This document shows, piece by piece, positions 28,737-37,254 of a stretch of 64,000 nt of DNA (positions are counted from its first letter, which is position 1; each line of letters starts with the position of its first letter). This DNA is from Marisediminitalea aggregata. GTDB taxonomy: Bacteria; Pseudomonadota; Gammaproteobacteria; Enterobacterales; Alteromonadaceae. The notes beneath the pieces were generated by a model, which saw nothing but the letters and a program-made list of their open reading frames with translations, was not told the origin of the DNA and ran no database searches. Made by a program: the position numbers and the translations under genes. The DNA lies in NCBI RefSeq assembly GCF_900129565.1, contig NZ_FQWD01000001.1, forward strand, positions 62,001-126,000. Direction: 5' to 3'.

Positions 28737-28765
28737 AAGATAATCGATTATTTTGGGGATTACAA
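28737..28765 (-). promoter_or_regulatory. Candidate promoter of the thi operon
   Basis: TTGTAA (28765-28760), 17-base spacer, TATCTT (28742-28737), just upstream of the riboswitch on the minus strand. Confidence 0.55.
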
Positions 28766-28886
28766 GAGCAGTATTCGGTGCTTAGATTAATTTTACTGGT
28801 GATACGGTGAGGCACTACCCGCCCCACCGCTTGCTCGAAAGGCGTTTTAGCTGGCGTACTTCAACCTGGACAAATTTTTCAGACAG

Positions 28887-29999
28887 TTACAATAACGCAT
28901 TGATAACCTGTTCGATTTGCTCTGGCGTATTGTATATGTGCGCAGACAACCGGAAACCGCGTTTGCGCACATCAAAATGCACATTTAACGCATTGAGCCT
29001 GGCTTCTATTGCTTCGCGATTTGGCGGATTCACAACCAGAGTACCGGTTCGATATTGATCCTCATCAGGCGAAACCAGCCACGAGGCTGGCAGGGCATCA
29101 ATGACTTTTCTGGCCAGCATGACGTTGTGCTCACGCACCTTTTTTACGCCAATATTGCACATCTGGTCAATGCTGTTTTTCGCAATGGCATACGGCAACA
29201 CTGACGGTGTTCCGCCCCAAAAACGCAGCGCGGAGTCTGCGTACTCAAAATTGTGAATGTTGAACTCAAATGGATTCTTATGGGAGAACCAGCCAATATC
29301 GACGGGCTCAAGCTGATTCAGTACTTGTTTATTTACCCAAAGAAAGCCTGCTCCCGGGCCGCCACACAGCCACTTCACACACGAACCGGCAACAACATCA
29401 GGCTGCCAGTCCGTGAAATCAATAGGAATAACACCCGCCGTTTGTGCAATATCAACAATACTCATTACGCCCTGCTTACGCGCGATACTGATGACGTCTT
29501 TTACCGGCACAAGCTTCCCTGAGTTGTAGTGTCCGTGGGTGATCAGAACTGCATACACCCGCTCAGTCAGATGCGTTTGCCAGGTAGCGGTATCGAGTAC
29601 ATCTTCATCGTCTTTAATGAACTGGACTTCATAGCCATAATGGCTCGCCTGCTGCATAACAAAGCCGATTGACGGGAAGTCATTCTCTGAAATCAGGATC
29701 ACGTTACGACCGTTGTTCTGGCTGGCCGGCGGGAATGCACTCAGTAGCTTGCTTAGCCCACTGGACACGTTTTGTTGCGGGCAAAACTGACAGGCATCCG
29801 AATTAAACAGCCTGGCCAGGCTTTGCTGAAATTGTTCAAACACCGGAAACCACTGTGACCAGGGATCTGGCGTGCCGTTTTCCCAGGCATCGAAAAACTG
29901 TGCCTCCGCGACTTCACGGGTACTGGCGGGCATGCAACCAACAGAATGATTCAGCAGATATATGCCGTCTTTTTGCGTAAATAAAGATTGAATATCCAT
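28887..29999 (-). CDS. Kynureninase-like aminotransferase class V enzyme
   Basis: PLP-dependent fold-type I enzyme, 370 residues. PLP Lys209 sits in SCVKWLCGGPGAGFLWV, resembling the kynureninase motif; Asp183 in MSIVDIAQTAGVIPID is the pyridine-N contact, and FWGGTPSVLPYAIA is the other cofactor loop. It is shorter than bacterial KynU (about 410-420), so the exact reaction is uncertain; cleavage of kynurenine or a related tryptophan-derived substrate is the best guess. It starts three bases after the IDO/PrnB-like gene and is surely co-transcribed with it. Confidence 0.8.
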   Translation of the reverse strand: MDIQSLFTQKDGIYLLNHSVGCMPASTREVAEAQFFDAWENGTPDPWSQWFPVFEQFQQSLARLFNSDACQFCPQQNVSSGLSKLLSAFPPASQNNGRNVILISENDFPSIGFVMQQASHYGYEVQFIKDDEDVLDTATWQTHLTERVYAVLITHGHYNSGKLVPVKDVISIARKQGVMSIVDIAQTAGVIPIDFTDWQPDVVAGSCVKWLCGGPGAGFLWVNKQVLNQLEPVDIGWFSHKNPFEFNIHNFEYADSALRFWGGTPSVLPYAIAKNSIDQMCNIGVKKVREHNVMLARKVIDALPASWLVSPDEDQYRTGTLVVNPPNREAIEARLNALNVHFDVRKRGFRLSAHIYNTPEQIEQVINALL

Positions 30000-30002
30000 A
30001 AG

Positions 30003-31163
30003 TTACAGGAACCCTTTGAGTGTTTGAACATCGTTGTAACGCGTAGGAATATCGTCGCGTGGCGCAGCCGTGCGTAAGTCGTGTAGTTTCTGAAGCGCAG
30101 CCAACAAAATTTCCAAAGGCGGTCCACTGGCGGTCATATCCTGGCGTTTGGTTAATTCGTATTTTGCAGCCGGGCTTTCGATGAATCGGGAAATCAGTTG
30201 TTCGTGATGTTGTCGGGCCGTTTCGCCATGCGCCTCGCACACCGCCAGGAAAGCCTGTAAGTGCGGTTTGAACCAACTGGCGTTGCGCTCTTCTTCTGTG
30301 GCGTTTAAAAACGCATCCATCAGACTGGTTCTGCGCATACAGTCTCGCAAAATCAATTGCTCTTCCGGACGCATAAACAAAAATTTATCCACCAACAATT
30401 GCGAATAGTAAGGGTCATCCCCCCGGCACAAACCGAGCAACAAATCGATGACGTTGATACCCGCAAAGTCACCGGCATTCGCACCGCGATACTCATGACG
30501 GCCCACTTTGTGGGTTTTATAGTAAGGTCGTACATTGTAAAAAAAGCGGTCGACATCCAGTTCGTTAAACAACGCCGTGTTATTCTCCACTACCTGCTGT
30601 AAAGCAACGCGTGCAACATTGAGTAGATCCAGCGTAACCGGATGAGATATGCCCAGAGGCAGCGTATGCAACAAGGCTTCCGATGCGCGTACAAAGCCGA
30701 ACACTCCTCGCGTGTTGTAATCGAGAAACGTCTTCTCATCTTCCAGGTGCGTAAATGTTTTGTATTTACCATTAATTGCGCGATTGTGTGTTTCCAAATG
30801 CGCGGAAGCAAATCGCGGCACTACGCCCAACGAGGCGCCCAGTTGCATGGCAAGGGCTGAGGCATTCTTCAGCGTTGAATGATGCTCATCGATTTCGTGC
30901 CTGCGGCAGGCTGCCAGTACAAATCCCACATTACCGAGCAAATCAAACCCACTGTCAAAACCTTCATCGGTATTGCCTTCCCCCAATAACAAGCGAATAA
31001 ACTCACCGCTTTCTTCCAACAGGCTGGTTTTCAGATCATCACCGACATGGCTTACTTCCTCTCTGCGTTGCTGAGCAAAATAGCGATGCTCCAGCTCCGT
31101 ATTGATATCGACAAACCGGGTTCGAATCCAATGATCAAAATCATTAACCAGTGGCGTGCTCAT
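30003..31163 (-). CDS. IDO/TDO superfamily haem protein, PrnB-like (formerly DUF1864)
   Basis: 386 residues, all-helical. Signs of the indoleamine dioxygenase/PrnB superfamily: YRGANAGDFAGINVIDLLLG (residues 225-244) parallels the IDO segment with GGSAxQ...FDxLLG; a likely proximal haem ligand is His319 or His320 in ETARQHHEQLISRFI; and TASGPPLEILLAAL (344-357) matches the substrate-carboxylate GTGGT loop region. Relatives include PrnB of pyrrolnitrin synthesis and a Shewanella IDO-like protein. Probable role: oxidative opening or rearrangement of an indole such as tryptophan, with the downstream kynureninase-like enzyme acting next. The reaction is inferred. Confidence 0.75.
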   Translation of the reverse strand: MSTPLVNDFDHWIRTRFVDINTELEHRYFAQQRREEVSHVGDDLKTSLLEESGEFIRLLLGEGNTDEGFDSGFDLLGNVGFVLAACRRHEIDEHHSTLKNASALAMQLGASLGVVPRFASAHLETHNRAINGKYKTFTHLEDEKTFLDYNTRGVFGFVRASEALLHTLPLGISHPVTLDLLNVARVALQQVVENNTALFNELDVDRFFYNVRPYYKTHKVGRHEYRGANAGDFAGINVIDLLLGLCRGDDPYYSQLLVDKFLFMRPEEQLILRDCMRRTSLMDAFLNATEEERNASWFKPHLQAFLAVCEAHGETARQHHEQLISRFIESPAAKYELTKRQDMTASGPPLEILLAALQKLHDLRTAAPRDDIPTRYNDVQTLKGFL

Positions 31164-31305
31164 TATTGTGGCCTCTTTGACTGTTCCATAGTGAATACTA
31201 AGCCTAAGTATAGCCCAGCCCCACTAGTCATTTAGGTCACAAGGTTCTATGATTATCAGATATATGAGTTTTTAAGTTTAACAAATTCAGGTTTAATAGC
31301 ATTTT
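31164..31305. promoter_or_regulatory. Divergent control region for the Lrp regulator and the PrnB-like operon
   Basis: An AT-rich 142-base gap containing two opposing promoters and probably Lrp sites. No perfect palindrome was found; I cannot place -35/-10 elements with confidence. Confidence 0.45.
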
Positions 31306-31770
31306 ATGCCAATAAATTTAGACAAAACGGATCTGGCGATTTTACGGGCGCTACAGGATGATGGCCGTATGACGAATGCCGAGTTGGCAGAAAAGGTTCA
31401 TCTCTCACCTACGCCTTGCCTACGCCGTATCAAAAGGCTCGAGCAAGCAGGCGTTATTGATCACTACACGGCCGAAATAAACCGCTCTTTGGTTGGCATT
31501 GAGATATCCGCATTTGTGTTCGTGCAACTGCAGCGCAACTCAAAAGAAAACGCCGCACAATTTGAGCGAGCCGTTGAACAACTCAACGAAGTACAAGAGT
31601 GTTTTGTGGTGACCGGCAGCTACGACTACATGCTGAGCGTTGCTACCCGCAACCTCGCGAGCTACGACCGGTTTATAAAAGAGAAACTGGGTGATATCGA
31701 AACAGTCGCCAAAGTCGACACCACCATTGTGTTGAATCAGGTCAAAAGCCGACGCCAGTTACCACTTTAA
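31306..31770 (+). CDS. Lrp/AsnC family transcriptional regulator
   Basis: 154 residues. N-terminal winged helix: LDKTDLAILRALQDDGRMTN, LAEKVHLSPTPCLRRIKRLEQAGVI. C-terminal RAM domain: FVFVQLQRNSKENAAQFERA and CFVVTGSYDYMLSVATRNL (ligand Gly/Asp loop). It is transcribed divergently from the PrnB-like/kynureninase-like operon with 142 bases between, so it most likely senses the substrate or product (probably tryptophan or a derivative) and controls that operon. Confidence 0.93.
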   Translation: MPINLDKTDLAILRALQDDGRMTNAELAEKVHLSPTPCLRRIKRLEQAGVIDHYTAEINRSLVGIEISAFVFVQLQRNSKENAAQFERAVEQLNEVQECFVVTGSYDYMLSVATRNLASYDRFIKEKLGDIETVAKVDTTIVLNQVKSRRQLPL

Positions 31771-31800
31771 CCGACGCTTCGGCTCTCAATAATACCTGTA

Positions 31801-32631
31801 TTAAGAAGAACGCTGCGCTTTTAGACGTTCAACCAGCGTGTTCACCATTTTGCCGGCAATCGACAACGTCGGCGGCGTAGTTGGCAGATTATCAATGTGA
31901 TACCAATCGGCTTCGACGATTTCTTTTTCATCAATCACAATGTCACCGCTGTCGTACTCTGCAAAATAGCCCATCATCAGCGAGTGCGGGAAAGGCCAGG
32001 CCTGGCTGCCGTAGTATTCCAGATTTTTTACCCTGACACCGACCTCTTCCAGAATTTCACGGTGTGTAGCCTGCTCAACGCTTTCGCCACTTTCTACAAA
32101 TCCAGCGATAATGGAATACATGTCAGAGTTGCGATGTCTGACACTTCTGGCTAACAGGATCTCTTCACCGCGATAAATGGCAACAATGGTACAAGGCGAC
32201 ACCCGGGGGTAGCAGCGATGACCACATTGGCGGCATTGAACCGCCATTTCCCAGTCAATTGCTTGGGTGGGTGAACCACACTGCCCGCAAAATCGGTGCG
32301 TACGCATGAAATGCACATACTGCCAGGCTCTGGCCAGTGCTTCATAGGCAACCCGTTCTTCACTAACCAGTAATTGTCTGAATGACACACTGTCCCATCC
32401 GGGCTCGGTGATTTGCTCAGCGCCCAGATCAACCACATACAACGGCACGTCGAGTGGTAAATCAGCAGCGTTTAGTTGTCTTACCTGGTCTTTGTAATGA
32501 TGAATAAAATGCAACGACTGCCATTCCAGCTTTGGCATTGTGGCCTCGCCCGCTGGCACGATGATTTGATCCCGGCTAACAATAAGCCATAGCCCAGCCT
32601 GAGCAGCACTGCTTTTAGTTAATTCCAGCAC
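31801..32631 (-). CDS. nudC: NAD(+) diphosphatase / decapping hydrolase NudC
   Basis: Nudix enzyme hydrolysing NADH/NAD+ and removing NAD caps from RNA. 276 residues. Zn ribbon CGQCGSP...CRQCGHRCYPR, Nudix box GFVESGESVEQATHREILEE with VGV, and the NADH-pyrophosphatase array SQAWPFPHS, in which the usual first Pro of SQPWPFPxS is Ala. Start revised to GTG 32631 with AGGA eight bases upstream; the GTG at 32679 would add 16 residues. Convergent with the Lrp gene. Confidence 0.94.
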   Translation of the reverse strand: MLELTKSSAAQAGLWLIVSRDQIIVPAGEATMPKLEWQSLHFIHHYKDQVRQLNAADLPLDVPLYVVDLGAEQITEPGWDSVSFRQLLVSEERVAYEALARAWQYVHFMRTHRFCGQCGSPTQAIDWEMAVQCRQCGHRCYPRVSPCTIVAIYRGEEILLARSVRHRNSDMYSIIAGFVESGESVEQATHREILEEVGVRVKNLEYYGSQAWPFPHSLMMGYFAEYDSGDIVIDEKEIVEADWYHIDNLPTTPPTLSIAGKMVNTLVERLKAQRSS

Positions 32632-32849
32632 GTTGACTTTCCTGTGATGAACATTGCAGCCAAGAGTATAACCCAGCACGCTGTAACACGCAGTGGCTAA
32701 AACTTTTTTACTGGCATATTCAGCCTGTTAGCGCATCGTTCACAGAAGAAAAGCGCATGAAATCGTAAATATTAGTGTCTGTGATTTGTACGTCTGTGAG
32801 GCGGTGTTATACTCAAATAAAGTGGTTATAGCAGCGAAGGTGTCTTTGG

Positions 32850-33314
32850 ATGTTAAATCAGGTAGAAGTCGCAAAGCAGCGCTGGGGTGGCGCAAACAAC
32901 ACCATTGATGGGTGGCTGCTCGGCCGTAAGCAATTGCTAATTCAATATTGTGAACTGGCAGGCGTAAACTACCAACGTCGCGAGTCGCTACCCGATGCCA
33001 ACGAAGTCAGTGAGTTTTGTACCTTGCTGATGGATTACCTGTCTGCCGGGCATTTTGAGGTTTATGAGATGCTGGTGGGCGACGACACTACCGGACAACA
33101 ACTCAAACAACGCTTGTATCCTTTAATCGCAGCGACGACCGACCAGGCATTGGATTTTAACGATAGTTATGCCGACAACTTTCATCCCGACCACGCCATG
33201 GAGTTTGAGCAATCCATAGCCAAACTTGGCGAGGCTCTGGTAGAGCGATTCGAATTGGAAGACGAGCTTATACAGCATATGCATGGGCTGGTTCAACAAC
33301 CCGTAACCGAGTAA
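32850..33314 (+). CDS. rsd: Regulator of sigma D, anti-sigma-70
   Basis: Rsd/AlgQ family, 154 residues, all-helical. It binds region 4 of the housekeeping sigma factor and frees core RNA polymerase for alternative sigmas in stationary phase. RWGGANNTIDGWLLGRKQLL, YCELAGVNY, LPDANEVSEFCTLLMDYLSA and GHFEVYEML are family hallmarks. ATG 32850 follows the GAAGGTGTCTTTGG leader. The next gene, zur, is 71 bases downstream in the same direction. Confidence 0.95.
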   Translation: MLNQVEVAKQRWGGANNTIDGWLLGRKQLLIQYCELAGVNYQRRESLPDANEVSEFCTLLMDYLSAGHFEVYEMLVGDDTTGQQLKQRLYPLIAATTDQALDFNDSYADNFHPDHAMEFEQSIAKLGEALVERFELEDELIQHMHGLVQQPVTE

Positions 33315-33385
33315 TAACGTAGAATCAATAGCTTATTATCTGTAAAGTACAACGGGTACAGACTGACGTAAGAACATAATAACGC

Positions 33386-33859
33386 ATGAAAAACGCAACA
33401 ATTATTAATAAAGCCAGAGCATACTGTGAACAACGCGGCGCCAGATTTACGCCATTGCGGGAAAAAGTGTACGAGCTAATGCTCGACAAGCACGGCCCAA
33501 CCGGCGCTTATGAACTGCTGGACGGCCTGAAAGAGACGGAATCAAGCGCGAAACCCGCTACCGTGTATCGCGCGCTGGATTTTTTACTCGACTTTGGTCT
33601 GATTCACCGACTGGAGTCTACCAATGCGTTTGTTGCCTGCTATCATTTTGGTTGTCATCACCCGGTACAGTTTCTAATTTGCGACAGTTGTGGTGACGTC
33701 TCTGAGATACAGTCAGAAGGTCTGAAAGAGACACTCGACAACCAGGCCAAACAACACGGGTTTAAGATTTCCAAACAAACAATTGAAGCTCACGGACTCT
33801 GCGCTGATTGCCAGGAAAGCGAGTCATTGGAGATGGGAGAAGAACACCATGAATGCTGA
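33386..33859 (+). CDS. zur: Zinc uptake regulator Zur (Fur family)
   Basis: 157 residues. Winged helix GARFTPLREKVYELM with KPATVYRALDFLLDFGLIHR, and the metal-binding dimerisation domain with structural Zn site CDSCG and CADC and His-rich segments CYHFGCHHPVQF. The N-terminal CEQRGARFTPLRE and CHHPVQFLICDSCG favour Zur over Fur. It represses zinc import genes when zinc is sufficient; no zinc transporter lies nearby. Its last 11 bases overlap the CheX-like gene, suggesting coupling. Confidence 0.92.
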   Translation: MKNATIINKARAYCEQRGARFTPLREKVYELMLDKHGPTGAYELLDGLKETESSAKPATVYRALDFLLDFGLIHRLESTNAFVACYHFGCHHPVQFLICDSCGDVSEIQSEGLKETLDNQAKQHGFKISKQTIEAHGLCADCQESESLEMGEEHHEC

Positions 33860-34313
33860 GTTTGTTAACCCGTTCATTGCAGGGTTACTCAATGTTCTTG
33901 AGACGATGGCACAAACCACGCTGTCTCCGGGCAAGCCGAAGCGAAAAAATTCCGATGTCGCCTCAGGCGATGTGTCTGGATTAATTGGCATGGTCGGCCC
34001 CAATATAAAAGGTTCAATGTCAATTACCTTCGAAGAAAAGCTGATTCTGGACATCATGTTAAAGATGGTAGGTGAGGCGCCGGAGGAAGTTGACGCAGAA
34101 GTGGCTGATCTCGTGGGCGAGGTTACCAATATGATTTGTGGCAACGCAAAACGGGATTTAGCCGAGAAAGGATTTGAATTTGGTATGGCAACCCCCGTGG
34201 TTGTCTCCGGAAAGCAACACTCTATCAGCCATCAGGTTGATGGCCCGAAGATTATTCTGCCTTTTAACCACGAACTTGGAAAAGCGTATTTGGAAATCTG
34301 CTTTGATAAATAA
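33849..34313 (+). CDS. CheX-like chemotaxis/phosphatase-domain protein
   Basis: 154 residues, CheC/CheX/FliY-type fold. [19 protein letters not shown] and the active-type ExxN motif in [18 protein letters not shown] identify it; CheX proteins dephosphorylate CheY-P. C-terminal [13 protein letters not shown] is also typical. No other chemotaxis gene is near. Start: ATG 33849 after GGGAGAAGAAC; the longer ORF from 33783 runs inside zur. It overlaps zur by 11 bases and yjbQ by 11 bases. Confidence 0.88.
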   Translation: MNAEFVNPFIAGLLNVLETMAQTTLSPGKPKRKNSDVASGDVSGLIGMVGPNIKGSMSITFEEKLILDIMLKMVGEAPEEVDAEVADLVGEVTNMICGNAKRDLAEKGFEFGMATPVVVSGKQHSISHQVDGPKIILPFNHELGKAYLEICFDK

Positions 34314-34734
34314 TTCCTGGTACTGTGAAAAAATTACTCTGTGCCCCTACTCAAGGGGTTTTCATTTAATTACTGATGAGATCACCTCTGCACTTCCGCA
34401 AATTAAGCATGTTGAAGTTGGCTTATTGCACCTGATGCTGCAACACACGAGTGCCAGCTTAACAATCAATGAGAATGCCGATCCATCTGTAAGAAGGGAT
34501 TTAGAATCCTTTTTTAATCATACAGTTAAAGAAAGCTCTCCGTACTTTACACACACCTACGAAGGGCCGGATGATATGCCCGCGCATATCAAAAGCAGTC
34601 TGCTTGGATGCCAGTTAACCATTCCTGTACAACGTGGTAAACTAGCCTTAGGTACCTGGCAAGGTATTACACTTGGAGAACACCGCGACCACGCGGGCCC
34701 GCGCACCATTATTGCCACGCTGCAAGGGCAATAA
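34303..34734 (+). CDS. yjbQ: YjbQ family protein (secondary thiamine-phosphate synthase type)
   Basis: 143 residues, close to E. coli YjbQ (138). Conserved parts: [58 protein letters not shown] and [16 protein letters not shown]. coli YjbQ has weak thiamine-phosphate synthase activity; the main role is unknown. The start is TTG 34303, eleven bases inside the CheX-like gene, with GGAA seven bases before it; no in-frame ATG fits the family N-terminus. Confidence 0.92.
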   Translation: MINNSWYCEKITLCPYSRGFHLITDEITSALPQIKHVEVGLLHLMLQHTSASLTINENADPSVRRDLESFFNHTVKESSPYFTHTYEGPDDMPAHIKSSLLGCQLTIPVQRGKLALGTWQGITLGEHRDHAGPRTIIATLQGQ

Positions 34735-34823
34735 AATCAACGTTGAAATATGGAGAGCTCTAATGTGGCACAAGTTTCGCATAGAGCTTAGGACACACTT
34801 TATTGCAAAACAGGAAGTCTACA

Positions 34824-36035
34824 ATGAAAAAAACTTCAATCACTCTCGCACTGATTGCCGCAGGCTTGGTGGCTTCACCCGTATTGGCACAAGAGTCTAA
34901 GCCAAAAAACTGGGTAGGCGGTTACGGCACGTATTACAGCACTGACGCAGGTAAGCCTCAGCCAGCTGCACAAATTGATGATGGTTTTGGCATTGGTGCC
35001 GAAGCTGGTTTCCGTTTCGACGAAAACTGGGCTGCGCGTATCTCTGCTTCTTACCTGGACCTTGACGGCGCCAACGGTGGAAATGGTGAAAGCGGACCTA
35101 TGATAGGTGTTGACGCTATGTATTTCTTCCTGGATGACATGTTCTATGCGTTTGGTGGTTTGTATCACCAGGAACTGGATGATGACTACCAATTACTGGG
35201 TTACGGATTAGGTAAACAGTGGGCGGTATCTGATAAGTGGAGCATCATCACAGAACTGGCCGCTTACCGTGACCTGAGTGAAAGTCTTTATGACGTAAGC
35301 GCAAAACTGGGTGTATCCTATACATTCGGCGAATCTACTCAGTCTACTTATACTGCACCAGCTCCGGCGATGGCAGCACCGGCTGATGCTGATAACGACG
35401 GCGTGATCGATCGCCTGGACCGTTGTCCTGGTACGCCGATGGGCTCGCCAGTAGACGAAATGGGCTGTGACGCTGACAAAGATGGTGACGGCGTGATCAA
35501 CAGCAAAGATCAGTGCCCTAACACACCAGCCGGCACCGCAGTTGACGGCAAAGGCTGTGCAATTGAGCCAGATACTGACGCTGATGGCGTTGTAGACAGC
35601 AAAGACATGTGTCCTGACACACCGGCTGGCGATGAAGTACACCCTAACGGTTGTACCATCTTCACTGAAGAAAATGTGTCGATTGAAGTTCGCATTCTGT
35701 TTGCAAACAACAGTGCCAAAATTGAAGATACCAGCGACCCGCAAATCGTTGACCTGGCAGAGTTCCTGAACCGCTACGGTAAAACAAAAGCGGTTATCGA
35801 AGGCCACTCTTCAGCACCTGGAGCTGCTGCGTACAACAAAGACCTGTCACTGCGTCGTGCAAATGCACTGAAAGCGGTACTGGTTAAAGAATACGGTATC
35901 GATATGTCACGTTTAACGACTGTTGGTTACGGTGAAGAGCGTTTGCTGGATACAGCAAACACCAAAGAAGCGCATCACGTTAACCGTCGTATCGAAGTGA
36001 AAGTAAGTGAAACCATTTCTGTACCTAAGAAATAA
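34824..36035 (+). CDS. OmpA/OprF-type outer membrane porin with TSP3 repeats
   Basis: 403 residues. Signal peptide ends at VLA/QES (residue 22). An N-terminal 8-stranded beta-barrel (about 24-170) is followed by an Ala/Pro linker and three calcium-binding thrombospondin type-3 repeats (DADNDGVIDRLDRCPGTP; DKDGDGVINSKDQCPNTP; DTDADGVVDSKDMCPDTP, about 188-265), then a C-terminal OmpA peptidoglycan-binding domain with NRYGKTKAVIEGHSS and YGEERLLDTANTKEAHHVNRR. It tethers the outer membrane to peptidoglycan. ATG 34824 follows AGGAAG; a strong terminator ends the gene. Confidence 0.96.
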   Translation: MKKTSITLALIAAGLVASPVLAQESKPKNWVGGYGTYYSTDAGKPQPAAQIDDGFGIGAEAGFRFDENWAARISASYLDLDGANGGNGESGPMIGVDAMYFFLDDMFYAFGGLYHQELDDDYQLLGYGLGKQWAVSDKWSIITELAAYRDLSESLYDVSAKLGVSYTFGESTQSTYTAPAPAMAAPADADNDGVIDRLDRCPGTPMGSPVDEMGCDADKDGDGVINSKDQCPNTPAGTAVDGKGCAIEPDTDADGVVDSKDMCPDTPAGDEVHPNGCTIFTEENVSIEVRILFANNSAKIEDTSDPQIVDLAEFLNRYGKTKAVIEGHSSAPGAAAYNKDLSLRRANALKAVLVKEYGIDMSRLTTVGYGEERLLDTANTKEAHHVNRRIEVKVSETISVPKK

Positions 36036-36061
36036 TCACTGACTACACTGGTTAATCATAG

Positions 36062-36090
36062 AAACGCCCGCTTATAGCGGGCGTTTTTTT
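36062..36090 (+). terminator. Rho-independent terminator after ompA-type gene
   Basis: 10-bp stem AAACGCCCGC / GCGGGCGTTT, TTATA loop, seven Ts. Confidence 0.95.
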
Positions 36091-36152
36091 ATTTCGCAGT
36101 AAAAGACCATTTCAACTAAAAAACTATCCGACTTGTATACCAAATACATCTA

Positions 36153-36176
36153 ATATCCTTCACTATATCCTTCAGT
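36153..36176. repeat. Two tandem copies of a 12-bp unit
   Basis: ATATCCTTCACT directly followed by ATATCCTTCAGT, 20 bases before the ATG of the MetX-like hydrolase gene. It may be part of its promoter; purpose unknown. Confidence 0.5.
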
Positions 36177-36196
36177 ATATCGGTGGAGACATCCCA

Positions 36197-37216
36197 ATGT
36201 CATTGTCTGGCAGGCTTTTTTCAATACTACTGTTGTGCGTTCAATTCATTCCTCCTGCACTTGCAAGCGACGAACAACGCTTTGCAGATTTTGGTACATG
36301 TCGCCTAAGCAGCGGAGCAAGCTTAAAGGATTGCAAAATAGGTTATCGCACCTATGGCAAGCTCAATGAAAACAAAAGCAACGCCATATTAATTCCCACC
36401 TGGTATGGGGGATCGTCACAAGAGCACGCTTACCTTGCTGAAAGCCAATACATCAATCCCGAGAATTTCTTTATTATAATTGTTGATGCAATTGGCAATG
36501 GCGTATCAGTCTCTCCCTCGAATAGCCAGTCACAACCACTGGGGCAATTTCCGACTTTTACTATTACAGACATGGTAACTGTGCAGCATCGTTTGATAAC
36601 AGAAAAGCTGGGAATAACAAATTTACATGCCATTGTTGGCCTGTCTATGGGCGCTATGCAATCCCTTCAATGGGCTGTTCATTACCCAGGTTTTGCTACC
36701 CGATATGCTTCGATCATTGGTTCTCCTAAGCTCGCCGCATTCGACATAATAAACTGGTCCACAAGAATAAAACTGATGACCTGGCACCTGGAGTGCCAGT
36801 GCCAAACTCCGCTTGAAGTTATGGCCGCAATGCGAATGCTAGGACAAACACCAACTAGTCTGACAGAGACGTTTGAGGGCCTGGACGTTGAAGCCGAAAT
36901 AGCCAAACGCGCAAAAAGCGCCCAGCTACCCGCCGGGCAAACCTGGAACAAAATCAGACAGGCTCAGGCCATGCTTACGTATAATATTACCGCGCAGTTC
37001 GACAATGATTTAGTCAAAGCGGCAAACGCCATCAACGAAAAACTATTGATTATTGTCAGCAAGGGGGACCGGGTGGTAAGTCCGGGGCCAGCGACAGCGT
37101 TGGCCAGACTGACTGATGCCACACTACTCGAACTGGATAAGGGCTGTGGACATGCCGATCCCTGGTGTGACGCAGAAACTTTCAGCAATGCATTGCAGGA
37201 ATTTCTGGCCGAATAG
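36197..37216 (+). CDS. Exported alpha/beta hydrolase, MetX (homoserine acetyltransferase)-like
   Basis: 339 residues. A signal peptide ends at ALAS/DEQ (about residue 24). The fold is that of homoserine O-acetyltransferase: YRTYGKLNENKSNAILIP, GNGVSVSPSNSQ, the nucleophile elbow VGLSMGAMQSLQWA with Ser150, Asp291 in SKGDRVVSP and His319 in GCGHADPW. Export to the periplasm rules out a methionine-pathway role; it is more likely an esterase or acylase of unknown substrate. Convergent with dnaB. Confidence 0.88.
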   Translation: MSLSGRLFSILLLCVQFIPPALASDEQRFADFGTCRLSSGASLKDCKIGYRTYGKLNENKSNAILIPTWYGGSSQEHAYLAESQYINPENFFIIIVDAIGNGVSVSPSNSQSQPLGQFPTFTITDMVTVQHRLITEKLGITNLHAIVGLSMGAMQSLQWAVHYPGFATRYASIIGSPKLAAFDIINWSTRIKLMTWHLECQCQTPLEVMAAMRMLGQTPTSLTETFEGLDVEAEIAKRAKSAQLPAGQTWNKIRQAQAMLTYNITAQFDNDLVKAANAINEKLLIIVSKGDRVVSPGPATALARLTDATLLELDKGCGHADPWCDAETFSNALQEFLAE

Positions 37217-37254
37217 TGCCTGTTTCAGTGGTTTGAAATAGTTGTGTTTTAAGA

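Noticed and set aside
35208-35807. 199-codon ORF antisense to the OmpA-type gene
   Set aside because: A shadow of the high-GC3 repeat region of a well supported gene; no start signal.
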